From: Amycolatopsis tolypomycina | GTDB taxonomy: Bacteria; Actinomycetota; Actinomycetes; Mycobacteriales; Pseudonocardiaceae | Length of the DNA stretch: 64,000 bases | Direction: 5' to 3' | NCBI RefSeq assembly: GCF_900105945.1 | Contig: NZ_FNSO01000001.1 | Location: 284,136-348,135, forward strand | Part shown: positions 37,956 through 46,522 of the stretch, in pieces | How the letters are laid out: each line of letters opens with the position of its first letter | How positions within the stretch are numbered: position 1 is the first letter of the stretch | The notes under the pieces: generated by a model | Databases searched by the model: none | Told to the model about the DNA's origin: nothing | Seen by the model: only the letters and a program-made list of their open reading frames with translations | Made by a program: the position numbers and the translations under genes

Positions 37956-39458
37956 TCAGCCGGTCGGGACCGCCGCACGCAGGCGGTCCCGCAGGTCGGC
38001 CACCAGGGTGTCGAGGTCGCCCGGGCCGGCCGTGCCGTAGACGTGGTAGTCCGGCCGCACCAGCATCGAGGTCGCCCCGAAGCGGGCCAGGAACGGCCGG
38101 TAGACACCGTCGACGTCCACCTCGTCGTCCAGCCGGACGACGTGCGTCCCCAGCTCGGCGAGGAACTCCGAGCCGTGCGACTCGGTCGTCAGCAGTACGA
38201 AACCCCGGCCGACGACGTCGTCGAAGAGCCCGGTGGTCCCGCCCACCTGCACCCGGCCCTGCGGCACGACCACGCCCGCTCCGGGGCTTTCGTGCAGCAG
38301 CCCGCCGGTGAGCGGCTTGGCCGGTTCCGGACGGCCCGCCGGCTTGCCGCGGCGGTTGGCCAGCACGGTCGCGTCCCGCTCGGCGGCGGCCGCCGGGTCC
38401 GTCACGCAGATCACCCGGCCGAGCTGGACCGACGCGAGGATGGCCTCCCGCGCCTGCTCCCGCCGCTCGTCGCCGTAACTGTCCACAAGGGACTCGGACG
38501 CCAGGCCGCGGAGCGTCAGGTCGAGCTTCCACGCCAGGTTGGTGACGTCGCGGATGCCGGAGCACATGCCCTGCCCGGCGAACGGCGGCATCAGGTGCGC
38601 TGCGTCGCCGGCGAGCAGGACGTGCCCGACCCGCCACCGGTCGGCCCAGCGGGCCTGGAAGATGTAGGTGGTGCTGCGCAGGAGCGTCGCCGTTTCGGGG
38701 GTGACGCCGTAGGGCGCCATCAGCCGCCACGCCGTCTCGTCGGAGTTCAGCTCGGCCGCGTTTTCGCCCGGCAGCCGCATGAACTCCCAGCGACGGCGGC
38801 CGGGCCCGCTGCCCACCAGCGTCGTGGGCCGGGCCGGGTCGCAGATCTGCACGTTCGTCGGCACGAACTCGCGCTGCTCGTTCAGCTGGACGTCGCACAG
38901 CAGCCACTCGTACGAAAAGCCGAGGTCGGTCACCGGAACGTCGAGGTGCTCGCGCACGAAGCTGTTGGCGCCGTCGCAGCCGACGACCCACCGCGCCGAG
39001 AGCGTCCGCGTCACGTCGTCGGCGTCGGCGGCGGTCACCTGGACGACCTCCCCGTCCGCGATGGCCACGACCTCGTGCCCGCGCAGCACGGTGATCTCCG
39101 GCAGTTCCGCCGCCCGGGCCGCGATCAGCTCCTCGAGGGCCGGCTGGTGCATGGTGTTCGCGTCCGGCCAGCCGTACGGCCCTTCAGTGGTGAAGGCGAT
39201 GTCCAGCAGGGTCTGCCCGTCGGCGGTCTGCCACTGGTAGCCGTTGGCCGGCGCGGTGATCCGCCCGAGGTCCGGGCCGATGCCGGTGGCGGCCAGCAGC
39301 CGGGCCGTCTCGCCGTCGAAGCTGGTCGCCCGCGGCAGCTTGTACGGCTTCGGCCGGCGCTCCAGCACGGTCACCCGCCAGCCGCGCTGGGCCAGCAGCA
39401 CCGAGAGAGTGGCGCCGATCGGGCCGTTGCCGACGATGACGACGTCCGTGTCCGTCAA
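37956..39458 (-). CDS. rif-orf19: FAD-dependent aromatic hydroxylase (Rif-Orf19)
   Basis: 500-residue class A flavoprotein monooxygenase like 3-(3-hydroxyphenyl)propionate hydroxylase. N-terminal FAD motif VVIVGNGPIGATLSVLLAQRGWRVTVLERR; the DG motif VVGCDGANSFVREHL near residue 165; the GD motif LLAGDAAHLMPPFAGQGMCSGIRD near 285. TTG start after GAGG, 7 bp after the acetyltransferase stop. Rif-Orf19 is implicated in forming the oxygenated naphthoquinone core of rifamycin; the match is by family and position. Last gene of the operon that begins with the P450 at 42701. Confidence 0.88.
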   Translation of the reverse strand: MTDTDVVIVGNGPIGATLSVLLAQRGWRVTVLERRPKPYKLPRATSFDGETARLLAATGIGPDLGRITAPANGYQWQTADGQTLLDIAFTTEGPYGWPDANTMHQPALEELIAARAAELPEITVLRGHEVVAIADGEVVQVTAADADDVTRTLSARWVVGCDGANSFVREHLDVPVTDLGFSYEWLLCDVQLNEQREFVPTNVQICDPARPTTLVGSGPGRRRWEFMRLPGENAAELNSDETAWRLMAPYGVTPETATLLRSTTYIFQARWADRWRVGHVLLAGDAAHLMPPFAGQGMCSGIRDVTNLAWKLDLTLRGLASESLVDSYGDERREQAREAILASVQLGRVICVTDPAAAAERDATVLANRRGKPAGRPEPAKPLTGGLLHESPGAGVVVPQGRVQVGGTTGLFDDVVGRGFVLLTTESHGSEFLAELGTHVVRLDDEVDVDGVYRPFLARFGATSMLVRPDYHVYGTAGPGDLDTLVADLRDRLRAAVPTG

Positions 39459-39465
39459 AGGAACC

Positions 39466-40659
39466 TCACAGGGTCAGGCGGGCCAGCTGTTCGCGCAGGC
39501 AGTCCATGCGCCGCGGCACCGAAGGGTCGCCCTCGGGCCAGCCCAGGTCGAGGCCGATCCGGCCGCCGAAGCTGCTCAGCACGTAGCCGCCGAGCGCGGT
39601 GGTCTCCCGCATCCGGGACGCCGAGTGCAGGTTGGTCAGCCGCAGGCCGTCCGGGGTGCGCAGCGGCGGGGCGACGCCCCAGTTCATGATGCTGACGACG
39701 GCGAGGGCGAGCTTCGGGTCCCACGGCTTCGCGGCGGCGGGCCGCGCGAACATGTCCAGGATGCTGCGCTGCACCGAGCCGTCGGCCAGGCCGGCGCGCA
39801 GCTGCTCGCCGATGGCCCGGCCGATCGCGACGGCGTCGTGCGCGAGGCCGCCGGTGACCTTGAACCCGACGCCGCCGAGCACGTTCGTGCCCTCGGTCGC
39901 GCCGACCGGCGGCGTCAGCCTGCTGCGCAGGTTGACCGAGTACCGGTAGATCAGGTCGGTCAGCGGCATGTCGCGGATCTCGGCCTCGGCCAGCAGGACC
40001 GCGGCCGACACGAGGCCGTTGATCGTCACCTTTTCGCGGTGGCCGAGGTTCGCCAGTGCCGTCGTCTCGGCTTCGGTCAGCCGGAGCTGGACCACGGGGC
40101 GGATGACGGGATCCGGCGGGTCGGCCGGTGCCGGTGGCGCCGCACCGCTGCCGAGGATGCCGCGCTCGGAGAGGAGGTCTTCCAGGGACCGCGGGTACGG
40201 GTGCCGGCCCAGGTCGAGCGGCACGCCGTGGACGACGTCGGTGTAGCAGGACCACAGCGCCGAGAGGATCGCCATGGCGTGGTGGGCGTCGGCGACGCTG
40301 TGCTGGATCGCCAGGCAGACGCCGGCTTCGTCGCCGTCCCGGACGACGTTGAGCGCGCTCAGGGACCGGCTCTGGTCGAGGTCGAGCCCGGCCAGTGGCC
40401 GGGAAGGATCGCCGTCGGCGAACCGGATCTCCGGCCGTGCTGTGGCGTCTTCGGACTCGGTGAGCACCGCGCCGTCGGGCGTGAACTCGACCCGGGCCGA
40501 GAGCTGCGGGTAGGCGCGTGAGACCGCGTCGAACGCGGTGGTCAGCGCGTCGGGATCGAGCCGGCCCTCGGCGCGCACGGTGTAGCCGATGTAGGCCTCT
40601 TTGACGGCGTGGATGCTCTCGCTGGGCGCCAGCGCCCGCCGGACGGCGGCCCGCGTCAC
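39466..40659 (-). CDS. rif-orf20: Rif-Orf20, PapA5-like C-25 O-acetyltransferase
   Basis: 397-residue acyltransferase of the PapA/condensation-domain superfamily. The catalytic HxxxD motif is HSVAD in CLAIQHSVADAHHAMAI near residue 125; the C-terminal structural motif region is NWGVAPPLRTPDGL. Rif-Orf20 is known to acetylate the C-25 hydroxyl of rifamycin intermediates. The GTG start overlaps the rifR stop (GTGA), so the two are translationally coupled; the much longer open frame upstream is antisense-like noise. Confidence 0.92.
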   Translation of the reverse strand: MTRAAVRRALAPSESIHAVKEAYIGYTVRAEGRLDPDALTTAFDAVSRAYPQLSARVEFTPDGAVLTESEDATARPEIRFADGDPSRPLAGLDLDQSRSLSALNVVRDGDEAGVCLAIQHSVADAHHAMAILSALWSCYTDVVHGVPLDLGRHPYPRSLEDLLSERGILGSGAAPPAPADPPDPVIRPVVQLRLTEAETTALANLGHREKVTINGLVSAAVLLAEAEIRDMPLTDLIYRYSVNLRSRLTPPVGATEGTNVLGGVGFKVTGGLAHDAVAIGRAIGEQLRAGLADGSVQRSILDMFARPAAAKPWDPKLALAVVSIMNWGVAPPLRTPDGLRLTNLHSASRMRETTALGGYVLSSFGGRIGLDLGWPEGDPSVPRRMDCLREQLARLTL

Positions 40660-41414
40660 GGCCTGCCTCCCGTGAGCGCGGCGCCGGCCAGCTTCTCCGT
40701 GATCGCCTCGATCATCGGCGCGGCCTGGTCGACCAGGAAGAAGTGCCCACCCGGCAGCACGCGCAGGTCGGACGGCCCGGTCGTGTGCTCCGCCCAGGCG
40801 CGAGCCTCGGCGACGGACACCCGCGGATCGCGGTCGCCGGTGAACACCGTGATGGGGCAGTCCAGCCGCCGTCCGGGCTCGTGCCGGTACCTCTCGACCG
40901 CGCGGTAGTCGGCGCGGATCGCGGGCAGGACCATGGCGAGCAGCTCGGGATCGGCGAGCATGGCGGCGTCGGACCCGCCCAGCGTCCGCAGCTCGGCCAC
41001 CAGCCGCTCGTCCGAGGCGCCGCGCACGTCGTCGTCGCGATAGCGCGAAGGCGCCCGCCGCCCGGACGCGAACAGGTGCGCCGGCGCGGCGGGCAGCCGC
41101 AACGCCAGTTCGTAGCCGACGATCGCGCCCATGCTGTGCCCGAACAACGCCAGCGGCCGGTCGTCGAAGGGACGCAGCACCTCCAGGAGCCGGCTCGTCA
41201 GCCCGCCGATGCTGTCGACGGGCGGCTCGTGGCGCCGGTCCTGACGGCCCGGGTACTGGACCGCCAGGACCTCCACCGCGGGAGCGAGGGCCTTGGCGAG
41301 CGGGAAGAAGAAGCTGGCCGAGCCGCCGGCATGCGGCAGGCACACGAGCCGCGCTCGCGCGTCCGGAGCCCGCTCGAACCGGCGTAACCACTTCTCGGCG
41401 TCTGGTCGGTGCAC
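40656..41414 (-). CDS. rifR: RifR, type II (editing) thioesterase
   Basis: 252-residue alpha/beta hydrolase of the external PKS thioesterase family, which strips aberrant acyl groups from carrier-protein arms. Motifs: LVCLPHAGGSASFFFPLAKAL near residue 23, nucleophile Ser in LFGHSMGAIVGYE near 95, Asp in VFTGDRDPRVS near 195, and His in VLPGGHFFL near 225. GTG start with GAAAGG upstream, 18 bp after the P450 gene. Second gene of the P450-rifR-orf20-orf19 operon. Confidence 0.93.
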   Translation of the reverse strand: MHRPDAEKWLRRFERAPDARARLVCLPHAGGSASFFFPLAKALAPAVEVLAVQYPGRQDRRHEPPVDSIGGLTSRLLEVLRPFDDRPLALFGHSMGAIVGYELALRLPAAPAHLFASGRRAPSRYRDDDVRGASDERLVAELRTLGGSDAAMLADPELLAMVLPAIRADYRAVERYRHEPGRRLDCPITVFTGDRDPRVSVAEARAWAEHTTGPSDLRVLPGGHFFLVDQAAPMIEAITEKLAGAALTGGRP

Positions 41415-41432
41415 GGCGAATCGCCTTTCGGG

Positions 41433-42701
41433 CTAAGCGAGTTTCAGGGGGAGTGTCTTGGTCCGGGTGAACGCCGGCCGCAGGATCCACGGGATCTCCT
41501 CGCGCGGCACGGCCAGCGCGAGGTCCGGGAACCGGGTGAACAGCCCGTGCAGCGCCACCTCGGCCTCCTGGTAGGCGAGGTGCTGGCCGAGGCAGCGGTG
41601 GATGCCCTTGCCGAAGGACAGGTGCATCTCGTTGGCGACGCTCAGCCGGTCGACGATCAGCTTGTCCGGCTCGTCGAACTTGCGCGGGTCGGTGTTGGCG
41701 GCCAGCAGCAGCGGCGCGACCGGCGTCCCCCGCGGGATCGTGACGCCGCCGAGTTCGACGTCCTCCGACGGGAAGCGGGCCTGCGTGAACTGGAGCGGGC
41801 CGAGGCGCTGCAGCTCGCGCACGGCCTGCGCCCACAGCGCCGGCTCGGCCTTGAGCCGGGCGAGCTGGTCGGGGTGCTCCAGCAGGAAGAGCACGGAGTT
41901 CCCGATCAGGTACGTCGTCGTCTGGTGCCCGGCGGTGACGAGGCTGAACAGGATGCCGACGATCTCGTCGTCGGACACCCGGCCCGGGTCCTCGGCCTGC
42001 GCCTGCACCAGGGCGGTGACCAGGTCGTCCTGCGGCTCGACGCGGCGGCGGGCCATCAGCTCGCGGGAGAGGGCGATGCACTTGCGCAGCGCGGGCGGGA
42101 TCTTCGGGCCGTCCATCGTCGCCATCGCGTTGCCCCAGGCGTGCCAGGCCGCGCGGTCGGGCTCGTCGATGCCGACCAGCTCGCAGATGACCGTGACCGG
42201 CAGCGGGAAGCAGAACTCCTCGACGATGTCGACCGGCGAGCCGTCCTTGCCCAGCTCCGCCATGTGGTCGAGCAGGTCCGCGGTGATCTTCTCGACGCGC
42301 GGCCGCAGCGCGTTGACGCGGCGCGCGGTCAGCGCGTACGAGACCAGCTTGCGCAGCCGCGTGTGGTCCTCGCCGTCGGCGGTGTTGAGCTTGTTGGCCA
42401 TCCACGGGATGAGGTCTTCGGGGAAGTTCATCGCCTTGAAGACGCCGTCGCGGATGTCCGCCAGCGGCGAGTCCGCCGGCGGGTTGGTGAGGAAGCGCGG
42501 ATCGGTGAGGACGGTGAGCACGTCCTCGTAGCGGGTGGCCAGCCACATGTCCGGCCCGCCCATCATGGTGCCGAGGTTCAGCGTCCCGGTGTGCGGCAAC
42601 GGTTCCTCGCGCAGGCGCGCGTACCAGCCGAACGGGTCGGCGACCACTTCCGGGGAGAACAGGTCGACCGGCTCGGCCGACGGCTTGGCGGTGGCGGTCA
42701 T
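41433..42701 (-). CDS. rif-orf13: Cytochrome P450
   Basis: 422-residue P450. N-terminus KPSAEPVDLFSPEVVADPFG; I-helix VTAGHQTTTYL; heme loop FGKGIHRCLGQHLAYQEAEVALHG. The second of two close ATG codons (42701) was chosen because GGAAGGG lies 6 bases before it and abuts the first. Closely related to the P450 at 27370, so the two are duplicates that have probably split functions. First gene of its operon under a RifZ-type promoter. Symbol by remembered gene order; function not fixed. Confidence 0.87.
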   Translation of the reverse strand: MTATAKPSAEPVDLFSPEVVADPFGWYARLREEPLPHTGTLNLGTMMGGPDMWLATRYEDVLTVLTDPRFLTNPPADSPLADIRDGVFKAMNFPEDLIPWMANKLNTADGEDHTRLRKLVSYALTARRVNALRPRVEKITADLLDHMAELGKDGSPVDIVEEFCFPLPVTVICELVGIDEPDRAAWHAWGNAMATMDGPKIPPALRKCIALSRELMARRRVEPQDDLVTALVQAQAEDPGRVSDDEIVGILFSLVTAGHQTTTYLIGNSVLFLLEHPDQLARLKAEPALWAQAVRELQRLGPLQFTQARFPSEDVELGGVTIPRGTPVAPLLLAANTDPRKFDEPDKLIVDRLSVANEMHLSFGKGIHRCLGQHLAYQEAEVALHGLFTRFPDLALAVPREEIPWILRPAFTRTKTLPLKLA

Positions 42702-42740
42702 GGCCATCCCTTCCGTTCGCGTGAGGCGTGCCCGGGTCGG

Positions 42741-42785
42741 ACGGTAGGGAAGCGGCAGCCCGCGGGGCATCCCCCAACCTGGCAG
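42741..42785 (-). promoter_or_regulatory. RifZ-type promoter of the P450-rifR-orf20-orf19 operon
   Basis: Minus strand: CTGCC-N8-GGATG (42785-42768), 21 nt, TACCGT (42746-42741). One base differs from the motif in the left half and the -10 box is the weakest of the set. Back-to-back with the rif14 promoter, 36 bp away. Confidence 0.65.
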
Positions 42786-42821
42786 TGCTCGCCTCGGCGT
42801 CCTATGTGGACGATGGGTGCG

Positions 42822-42867
42822 CTATCAGAACGAGGGATGCCGTGACCTGCCGTGTCTCCCATAGCCT
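42822..42867 (+). promoter_or_regulatory. RifZ-type promoter of rif14-rif15A-rif15B
   Basis: CTATC-N8-GGATG (42822-42839), 22 nt, TAGCCT (42862-42867), 37 bp before the rif14 GTG. Paired divergently with the promoter at 42741. Confidence 0.78.
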
Positions 42868-42904
42868 GCGGTGAACGATGCCGAGACGATGCTGAGGGGT
42901 ACTG

Positions 42905-43723
42905 GTGACGAAGCCGACTCCGAACGAGATTGGTAAGGGCTACGACGCTTTCGCGGACCTGCTCGACCAGCTCTGGGGTGAGAACCTGCACCACGGGTAC
43001 TGGGACGACGAATCCGCGACGCTCGAAGAAGCCACCACGCGCCTCACCGACAAGCTGACGGCGATGCTGCGGCTGCACGCGGGCGACCGCCTGCTGGACA
43101 TCGGCTGCGGCAACGGTGAGCCCGCCATCCGGATGGCCGTGGCCAACGACGTCATGGTCACCGGCATCTCCATCAGCGAGAAGCAGGTGGAGCGGGCGAA
43201 CGACCGCGCCTACAAGGCCGACGTCGACGACCGGGTCGTCTTCGAGTACGCCGACGCGATGGAGCTGCCGTACGAGGACGGCTCGTTCGACGTCGTCTGG
43301 GCGCTGGAGTCGCTGCACCACATGCCGGACCGCTGGCACGTGATCCGCCAGGCGGCCCGGGTGCTGCGGCCGGGCGGGCGCCTGGCGCTCGGCGACTTCC
43401 TGCTCGTGCCGAGCCCCGCCGGGCTGGCAGCCGACGCCGAGCGCGTCCGCGAGGTCGGCAAGGGCGTGGTGTCGGTCGTCTCGCTCGACGAGTACCACGC
43501 CCACCTGCGCGAAGCCGGCCTCGAGCCGGAGCACGGCGAAGACGTCAGCACCTACACCCGGCCGTCGTGGACCAAGGCGGCGGAGCGGTTCGAACAGCTG
43601 CGGGAACAGGCCCTGCAGCACATCGAGGCCGCACAGTTCGAGGTCACGCTCGGCCGGTTCCGCGCGTTCAGCGAGGAACCGTCGCTGGGCTACGTCCTGC
43701 TGACCGCGCGCAAGCCCGACTGA
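42905..43723 (+). CDS. rif14: Rif14, C-27 O-methyltransferase
   Basis: 272-residue class I SAM-dependent methyltransferase. Motif I LLDIGCGNGEPAIRMA near residue 62; acidic motif VFEYADAMELPYEDGSFDVVWALESLHHM near 110-140; post-motif RPGGRLALGDFLL. Rif-Orf14 is the known 27-O-demethylrifamycin SV methyltransferase, acting late in the pathway. GTG start with GAGGGG at 6-base spacing, first gene of the operon with the split transketolase. Confidence 0.94.
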   Translation: MTKPTPNEIGKGYDAFADLLDQLWGENLHHGYWDDESATLEEATTRLTDKLTAMLRLHAGDRLLDIGCGNGEPAIRMAVANDVMVTGISISEKQVERANDRAYKADVDDRVVFEYADAMELPYEDGSFDVVWALESLHHMPDRWHVIRQAARVLRPGGRLALGDFLLVPSPAGLAADAERVREVGKGVVSVVSLDEYHAHLREAGLEPEHGEDVSTYTRPSWTKAAERFEQLREQALQHIEAAQFEVTLGRFRAFSEEPSLGYVLLTARKPD

Positions 43724-43738
43724 GGGAAGCCCGAAACC

Positions 43739-44443
43739 ATGCCCGAAACCACGCAGATGACCGAAGAGAACCTCCGCGGCCTGTTCGGCCGGATGACGGG
43801 GGACGAGAAGCACGGCTGGGCCGCGGCGTCGACGCTGCACGCGATCTGGGTGCTCTACGAGCGCGTGCTCAACGTGTCGCCGTCGACCATCGACGACCCC
43901 GGCCGCGACCGGTTCTACCTCTCCAAGGGCCACGGTCCGATGGCCTACTACGCGGTGCTCGCCGCCAAGGGCTTCATCGAGCCGGAGACGCTGGACACCT
44001 GGCGGCAGTGGGGTTCGCCGCTCGGCATGCACCCGGACCGCACCCTGGCCCCCGGCGTGGAGATCAGCGCCGGCTCGCTCGGCCACGGGCTCCCGCTCGG
44101 CGTCGGCACCGCGCTCGCGCTGCGGGCACAGGGCCGCGACGCCCGGGTCTTCGTCCTGATGGGCGACGGCGAGTTCGACGAGGGCAGCAACCACGAGACG
44201 ATGGCCATCGCCGGCCGGCTCGGGCTCGACCGCCTCACCGCGATCGTCATCGACAACAAGACCGCCAGCCTCGGCTGGCCGGGCGGCATCGCCGGACGCT
44301 TCGAGCAGGAGGGCTGGGCCGCGACCACGGTCGACGGCCGTGACCACGACGAGCTGGAGAAGGCGCTGACCGGGGAGACCGACGGGCGGCCGCGGGCCGT
44401 CGTCGCGGAGATCCTCCCGCTCGAGGAAGGGAGCACCGCATGA
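43739..44443 (+). CDS. rif15A: Rif15A, transketolase N-terminal (TPP-binding) subunit
   Basis: 234-residue N-terminal half of a split transketolase. The thiamine diphosphate motif is GDGEFDEGSNHETMAIAGRLGLDRLTAIVIDNKTAS near residues 140-175 (GDG...N); other marks are SKGHGPMAYYAVLAAKG and SAGSLGHGLPLGVGTALA. Rif15 transfers a two-carbon ketol unit to rifamycin S, giving rifamycin L on the way to rifamycin B. The stop overlaps the rif15B ATG (ATGA), so equal amounts of both subunits are expected. Confidence 0.93.
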   Translation: MPETTQMTEENLRGLFGRMTGDEKHGWAAASTLHAIWVLYERVLNVSPSTIDDPGRDRFYLSKGHGPMAYYAVLAAKGFIEPETLDTWRQWGSPLGMHPDRTLAPGVEISAGSLGHGLPLGVGTALALRAQGRDARVFVLMGDGEFDEGSNHETMAIAGRLGLDRLTAIVIDNKTASLGWPGGIAGRFEQEGWAATTVDGRDHDELEKALTGETDGRPRAVVAEILPLEEGSTA

Positions 44444-45351
44444 CCGCCCAGGTGACCAGGAAGCAGATGCGGACGGTCTTCGCCGAATCGGTGATCGAGT
44501 CCCTCGCCGCGGACCCGCGGGTGGTCATGCTGACCGCCGACATCTCGTCGTGGTTCTTCTGGGACGTCAAGAAGGAGTTCCCGGACCGCGTCCACAACTT
44601 CGGCATCCGCGAGCAGGCGATGATCGACATCGCCGGCGGCTTCGCGCTCGCCGGCCAGCGGCCGGTGGTGCACACGTACGCGCCGTTCCTGGTCGAGCGG
44701 CCGTTCGAGCAGCTCAAGATCGGCCTCGGCCACCAGGACGTCGGCGCGGTGCTGGTCAGCGTGGGCGCCTCCTACGACGACCCGTCGTGGGGCCGCACGC
44801 ACCAGGCACCCGGCGACGTGGCCCTGCTGGACACGCTGCCGGGCTGGACGGTGCACGTCCCGGGCCACGAGGACGAGGTGGCGCCCTTGCTGGCGGCGGC
44901 GATCGCCGGTGACAACCGCGTCTACGTCCGGCTGTCCGAGCGCGCGAACAGCGAATCCGTGCCGGTGTCGTCCGGGTTCACGGTGCTGCGCCAGGGCCGC
45001 GCGGGCGTGGTCGTCGCGGTCGGCCCGGTCCTGGACCAGGTCCTGGCGGCCACGGCGACGACGGACGTGACCGTGCTGTACGCGTCGACGATCCGCCCGT
45101 TCGACCACGCCGGCCTGCGCGCGGCGGTCGGCGCGGCGGCCCCGAACGTCGTGCTGGTCGAGCCGTACCTGCGCGGCACGTCGGCGTTCGAGGTGACGGA
45201 AGCGCTGGCCGACGTCCCCCACCGCCTGCGCTCGTTCGGCACGTGGCGCGACCGCGAGGCCCGCGTCTACGGCACGGCCGAGGAACACGACCGCCTGTTC
45301 GGCGTCGACGCCGAGTCACTGGCGGACTCGATCGCCCGCTTCGTCGCCTGA
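44440..45351 (+). CDS. rif15B: Rif15B, transketolase C-terminal (pyrimidine-binding) subunit
   Basis: 303-residue C-terminal half of the split transketolase. The catalytic Glu that activates thiamine is in FGIREQAMIDIAGGFALAGQRP near residue 55; the domain continues with VGASYDDPSWGRTHQAPGDVALL (His contact) and a C-terminal domain ending SLADSIARFVA. Partner of Rif15A, coupled by overlap. Followed by a 13-bp hairpin, then a dispersed repeat broken by insertion sequences. Confidence 0.93.
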   Translation: MTAQVTRKQMRTVFAESVIESLAADPRVVMLTADISSWFFWDVKKEFPDRVHNFGIREQAMIDIAGGFALAGQRPVVHTYAPFLVERPFEQLKIGLGHQDVGAVLVSVGASYDDPSWGRTHQAPGDVALLDTLPGWTVHVPGHEDEVAPLLAAAIAGDNRVYVRLSERANSESVPVSSGFTVLRQGRAGVVVAVGPVLDQVLAATATTDVTVLYASTIRPFDHAGLRAAVGAAAPNVVLVEPYLRGTSAFEVTEALADVPHRLRSFGTWRDREARVYGTAEEHDRLFGVDAESLADSIARFVA

Positions 45352-45370
45352 CGAGCGGCCCCCACCGGCG

Positions 45371-45408
45371 CCACGCCGCACCGCGAACCCCCAGGCGGTG
45401 CGGCGTGG
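45371..45408 (+). terminator. Hairpin after rif15B
   Basis: CCACGCCGCACCG and CGGTGCGGCGTGG form a perfect 13-bp stem with a 12-base loop, 20 bp after the rif15B stop. No T-run follows, as is usual in high-GC actinomycetes. Confidence 0.65.
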
Positions 45409-45430
45409 AGCCGTTTCGCCGTGTCGGGAT

Positions 45431-45507
45431 GCCCCCAATGTGGCGTTCGGTGCGTCCAGCGCACCCAATGTGGCGTTCGGTGCGTTGGACGCAACCAACG
45501 CCACATT
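45431..45507. repeat. Composite palindromic repeat, copy 2 (interrupted)
   Basis: Same two 30-bp direct units as at 17281, with three or so differences, then AACGCCACATT, at which point an IS5-family element begins. The missing end (GGGGCG) continues at 47759-47764 beyond the element. Together they restore the copy seen between rifH and rifI. Confidence 0.88.
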
Positions 45508-45622
45508 GAGGTTTTCTCAGTAGGGCTGGGCTCGGGTGGGCGTGTTGGCGTGGGATGAGGCGTGGGGCCCCTGGTAGGACTGGATTTGCGAAGATCGAAT
45601 CCTAGAGTTCCAGAGGCCCCAC

Positions 45623-46522
45623 GTGATCCATTATGGTGCCACCCTCGATGTGGCGCGTGAACTGGTCTGGTTCGTTGCCCGTGTCCTGCACACCGAGCGT
45701 CGGCGGCGTGGCACCCGCCGGGGCCGGCGCGCGTTGACCCCGTACTGGCAGGCGGTGCTGGTGCTGCGCTGGTTCCGCGACGCCACCCCCCTGCACCGGC
45801 TGGCGGCCGACCATCGCATCAGCGTCGCCACCGCCTACCGCTACCTGCACGAAGCGATCACCGCCCTCGCCGCCCAGGCCCCGGACCTGCATCAGGTCCT
45901 GCGCGAGCGCCACACCCGAGGTGACACACACGTGATCCTGGACGGCACCCTGATCCCGTGTGACCGGGTCGCGGCCACCACGATCAAAACCAAAGGTAAG
46001 AACCGTGGCCGGATCGTGCACCTGTGGTACTCGGGCAAGCACCGCGCCTTCGGCGGGAACATCCAGTTCCTGGCCAGCCCCGACGGGTTCCCGCTGTGGG
46101 TCTCGGCGGTGCTGCCCGGCTCCCGCAACGACCTCTCCGCCGCCCGCGACCACGGAATCGTCGGCGCGTTGACCGCCGCCGCCGGCCAGGGCCTGAGAAC
46201 TCTGGCCGACAAGGCCTACCACGCCGCCGGGATCGGCATCCTCACCCCGTTCAAGAAAACCGCAGGTCAACCACCCCTCAACGCCCGGCAACGGGTCCAC
46301 AACCTGCTGCACGCCCGGGCCCGCGCCCTGGGTGAACGCGCCATGGCACTCCTCAAAACCCGCTGGTCAGCACTCCAACGAATCACCCTCTGCCCCCACC
46401 GCATCGGCCACATCGTCCAAGCAGCCCTCGTCCTCACCCACCACGAACACCACGTGAGCTTCCCCCCGTTCGCCGGACACGGCGGGTGTGGGGTCAGGGT
46501 GCCGCGTGTGGTGGCTGGTTGA
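45623..46522 (+). CDS. IS5-family DDE transposase with chimeric 3' end
   Basis: 299-residue frame; the transposase proper ends near residue 277. N-terminal helix-turn-helix-like region (LHRLAADHRISVATAYRYLHEAI, residues 55-78); DDE residues in HVILDGTLIPC (first Asp), LADKAYHAAG (second) and ARALGERAMALLKTRW (Glu). The IS3-family element entered 4 codons before the original stop: joining 46454 to 47736 restores the ending THHEHHGRY and a TGA inside the right inverted repeat. As it stands the frame reads on for 22 foreign residues (VSFPPFAGHGG...). The catalytic core is whole, so activity may survive. Confidence 0.88.
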   Translation: MIHYGATLDVARELVWFVARVLHTERRRRGTRRGRRALTPYWQAVLVLRWFRDATPLHRLAADHRISVATAYRYLHEAITALAAQAPDLHQVLRERHTRGDTHVILDGTLIPCDRVAATTIKTKGKNRGRIVHLWYSGKHRAFGGNIQFLASPDGFPLWVSAVLPGSRNDLSAARDHGIVGALTAAAGQGLRTLADKAYHAAGIGILTPFKKTAGQPPLNARQRVHNLLHARARALGERAMALLKTRWSALQRITLCPHRIGHIVQAALVLTHHEHHVSFPPFAGHGGCGVRVPRVVAG

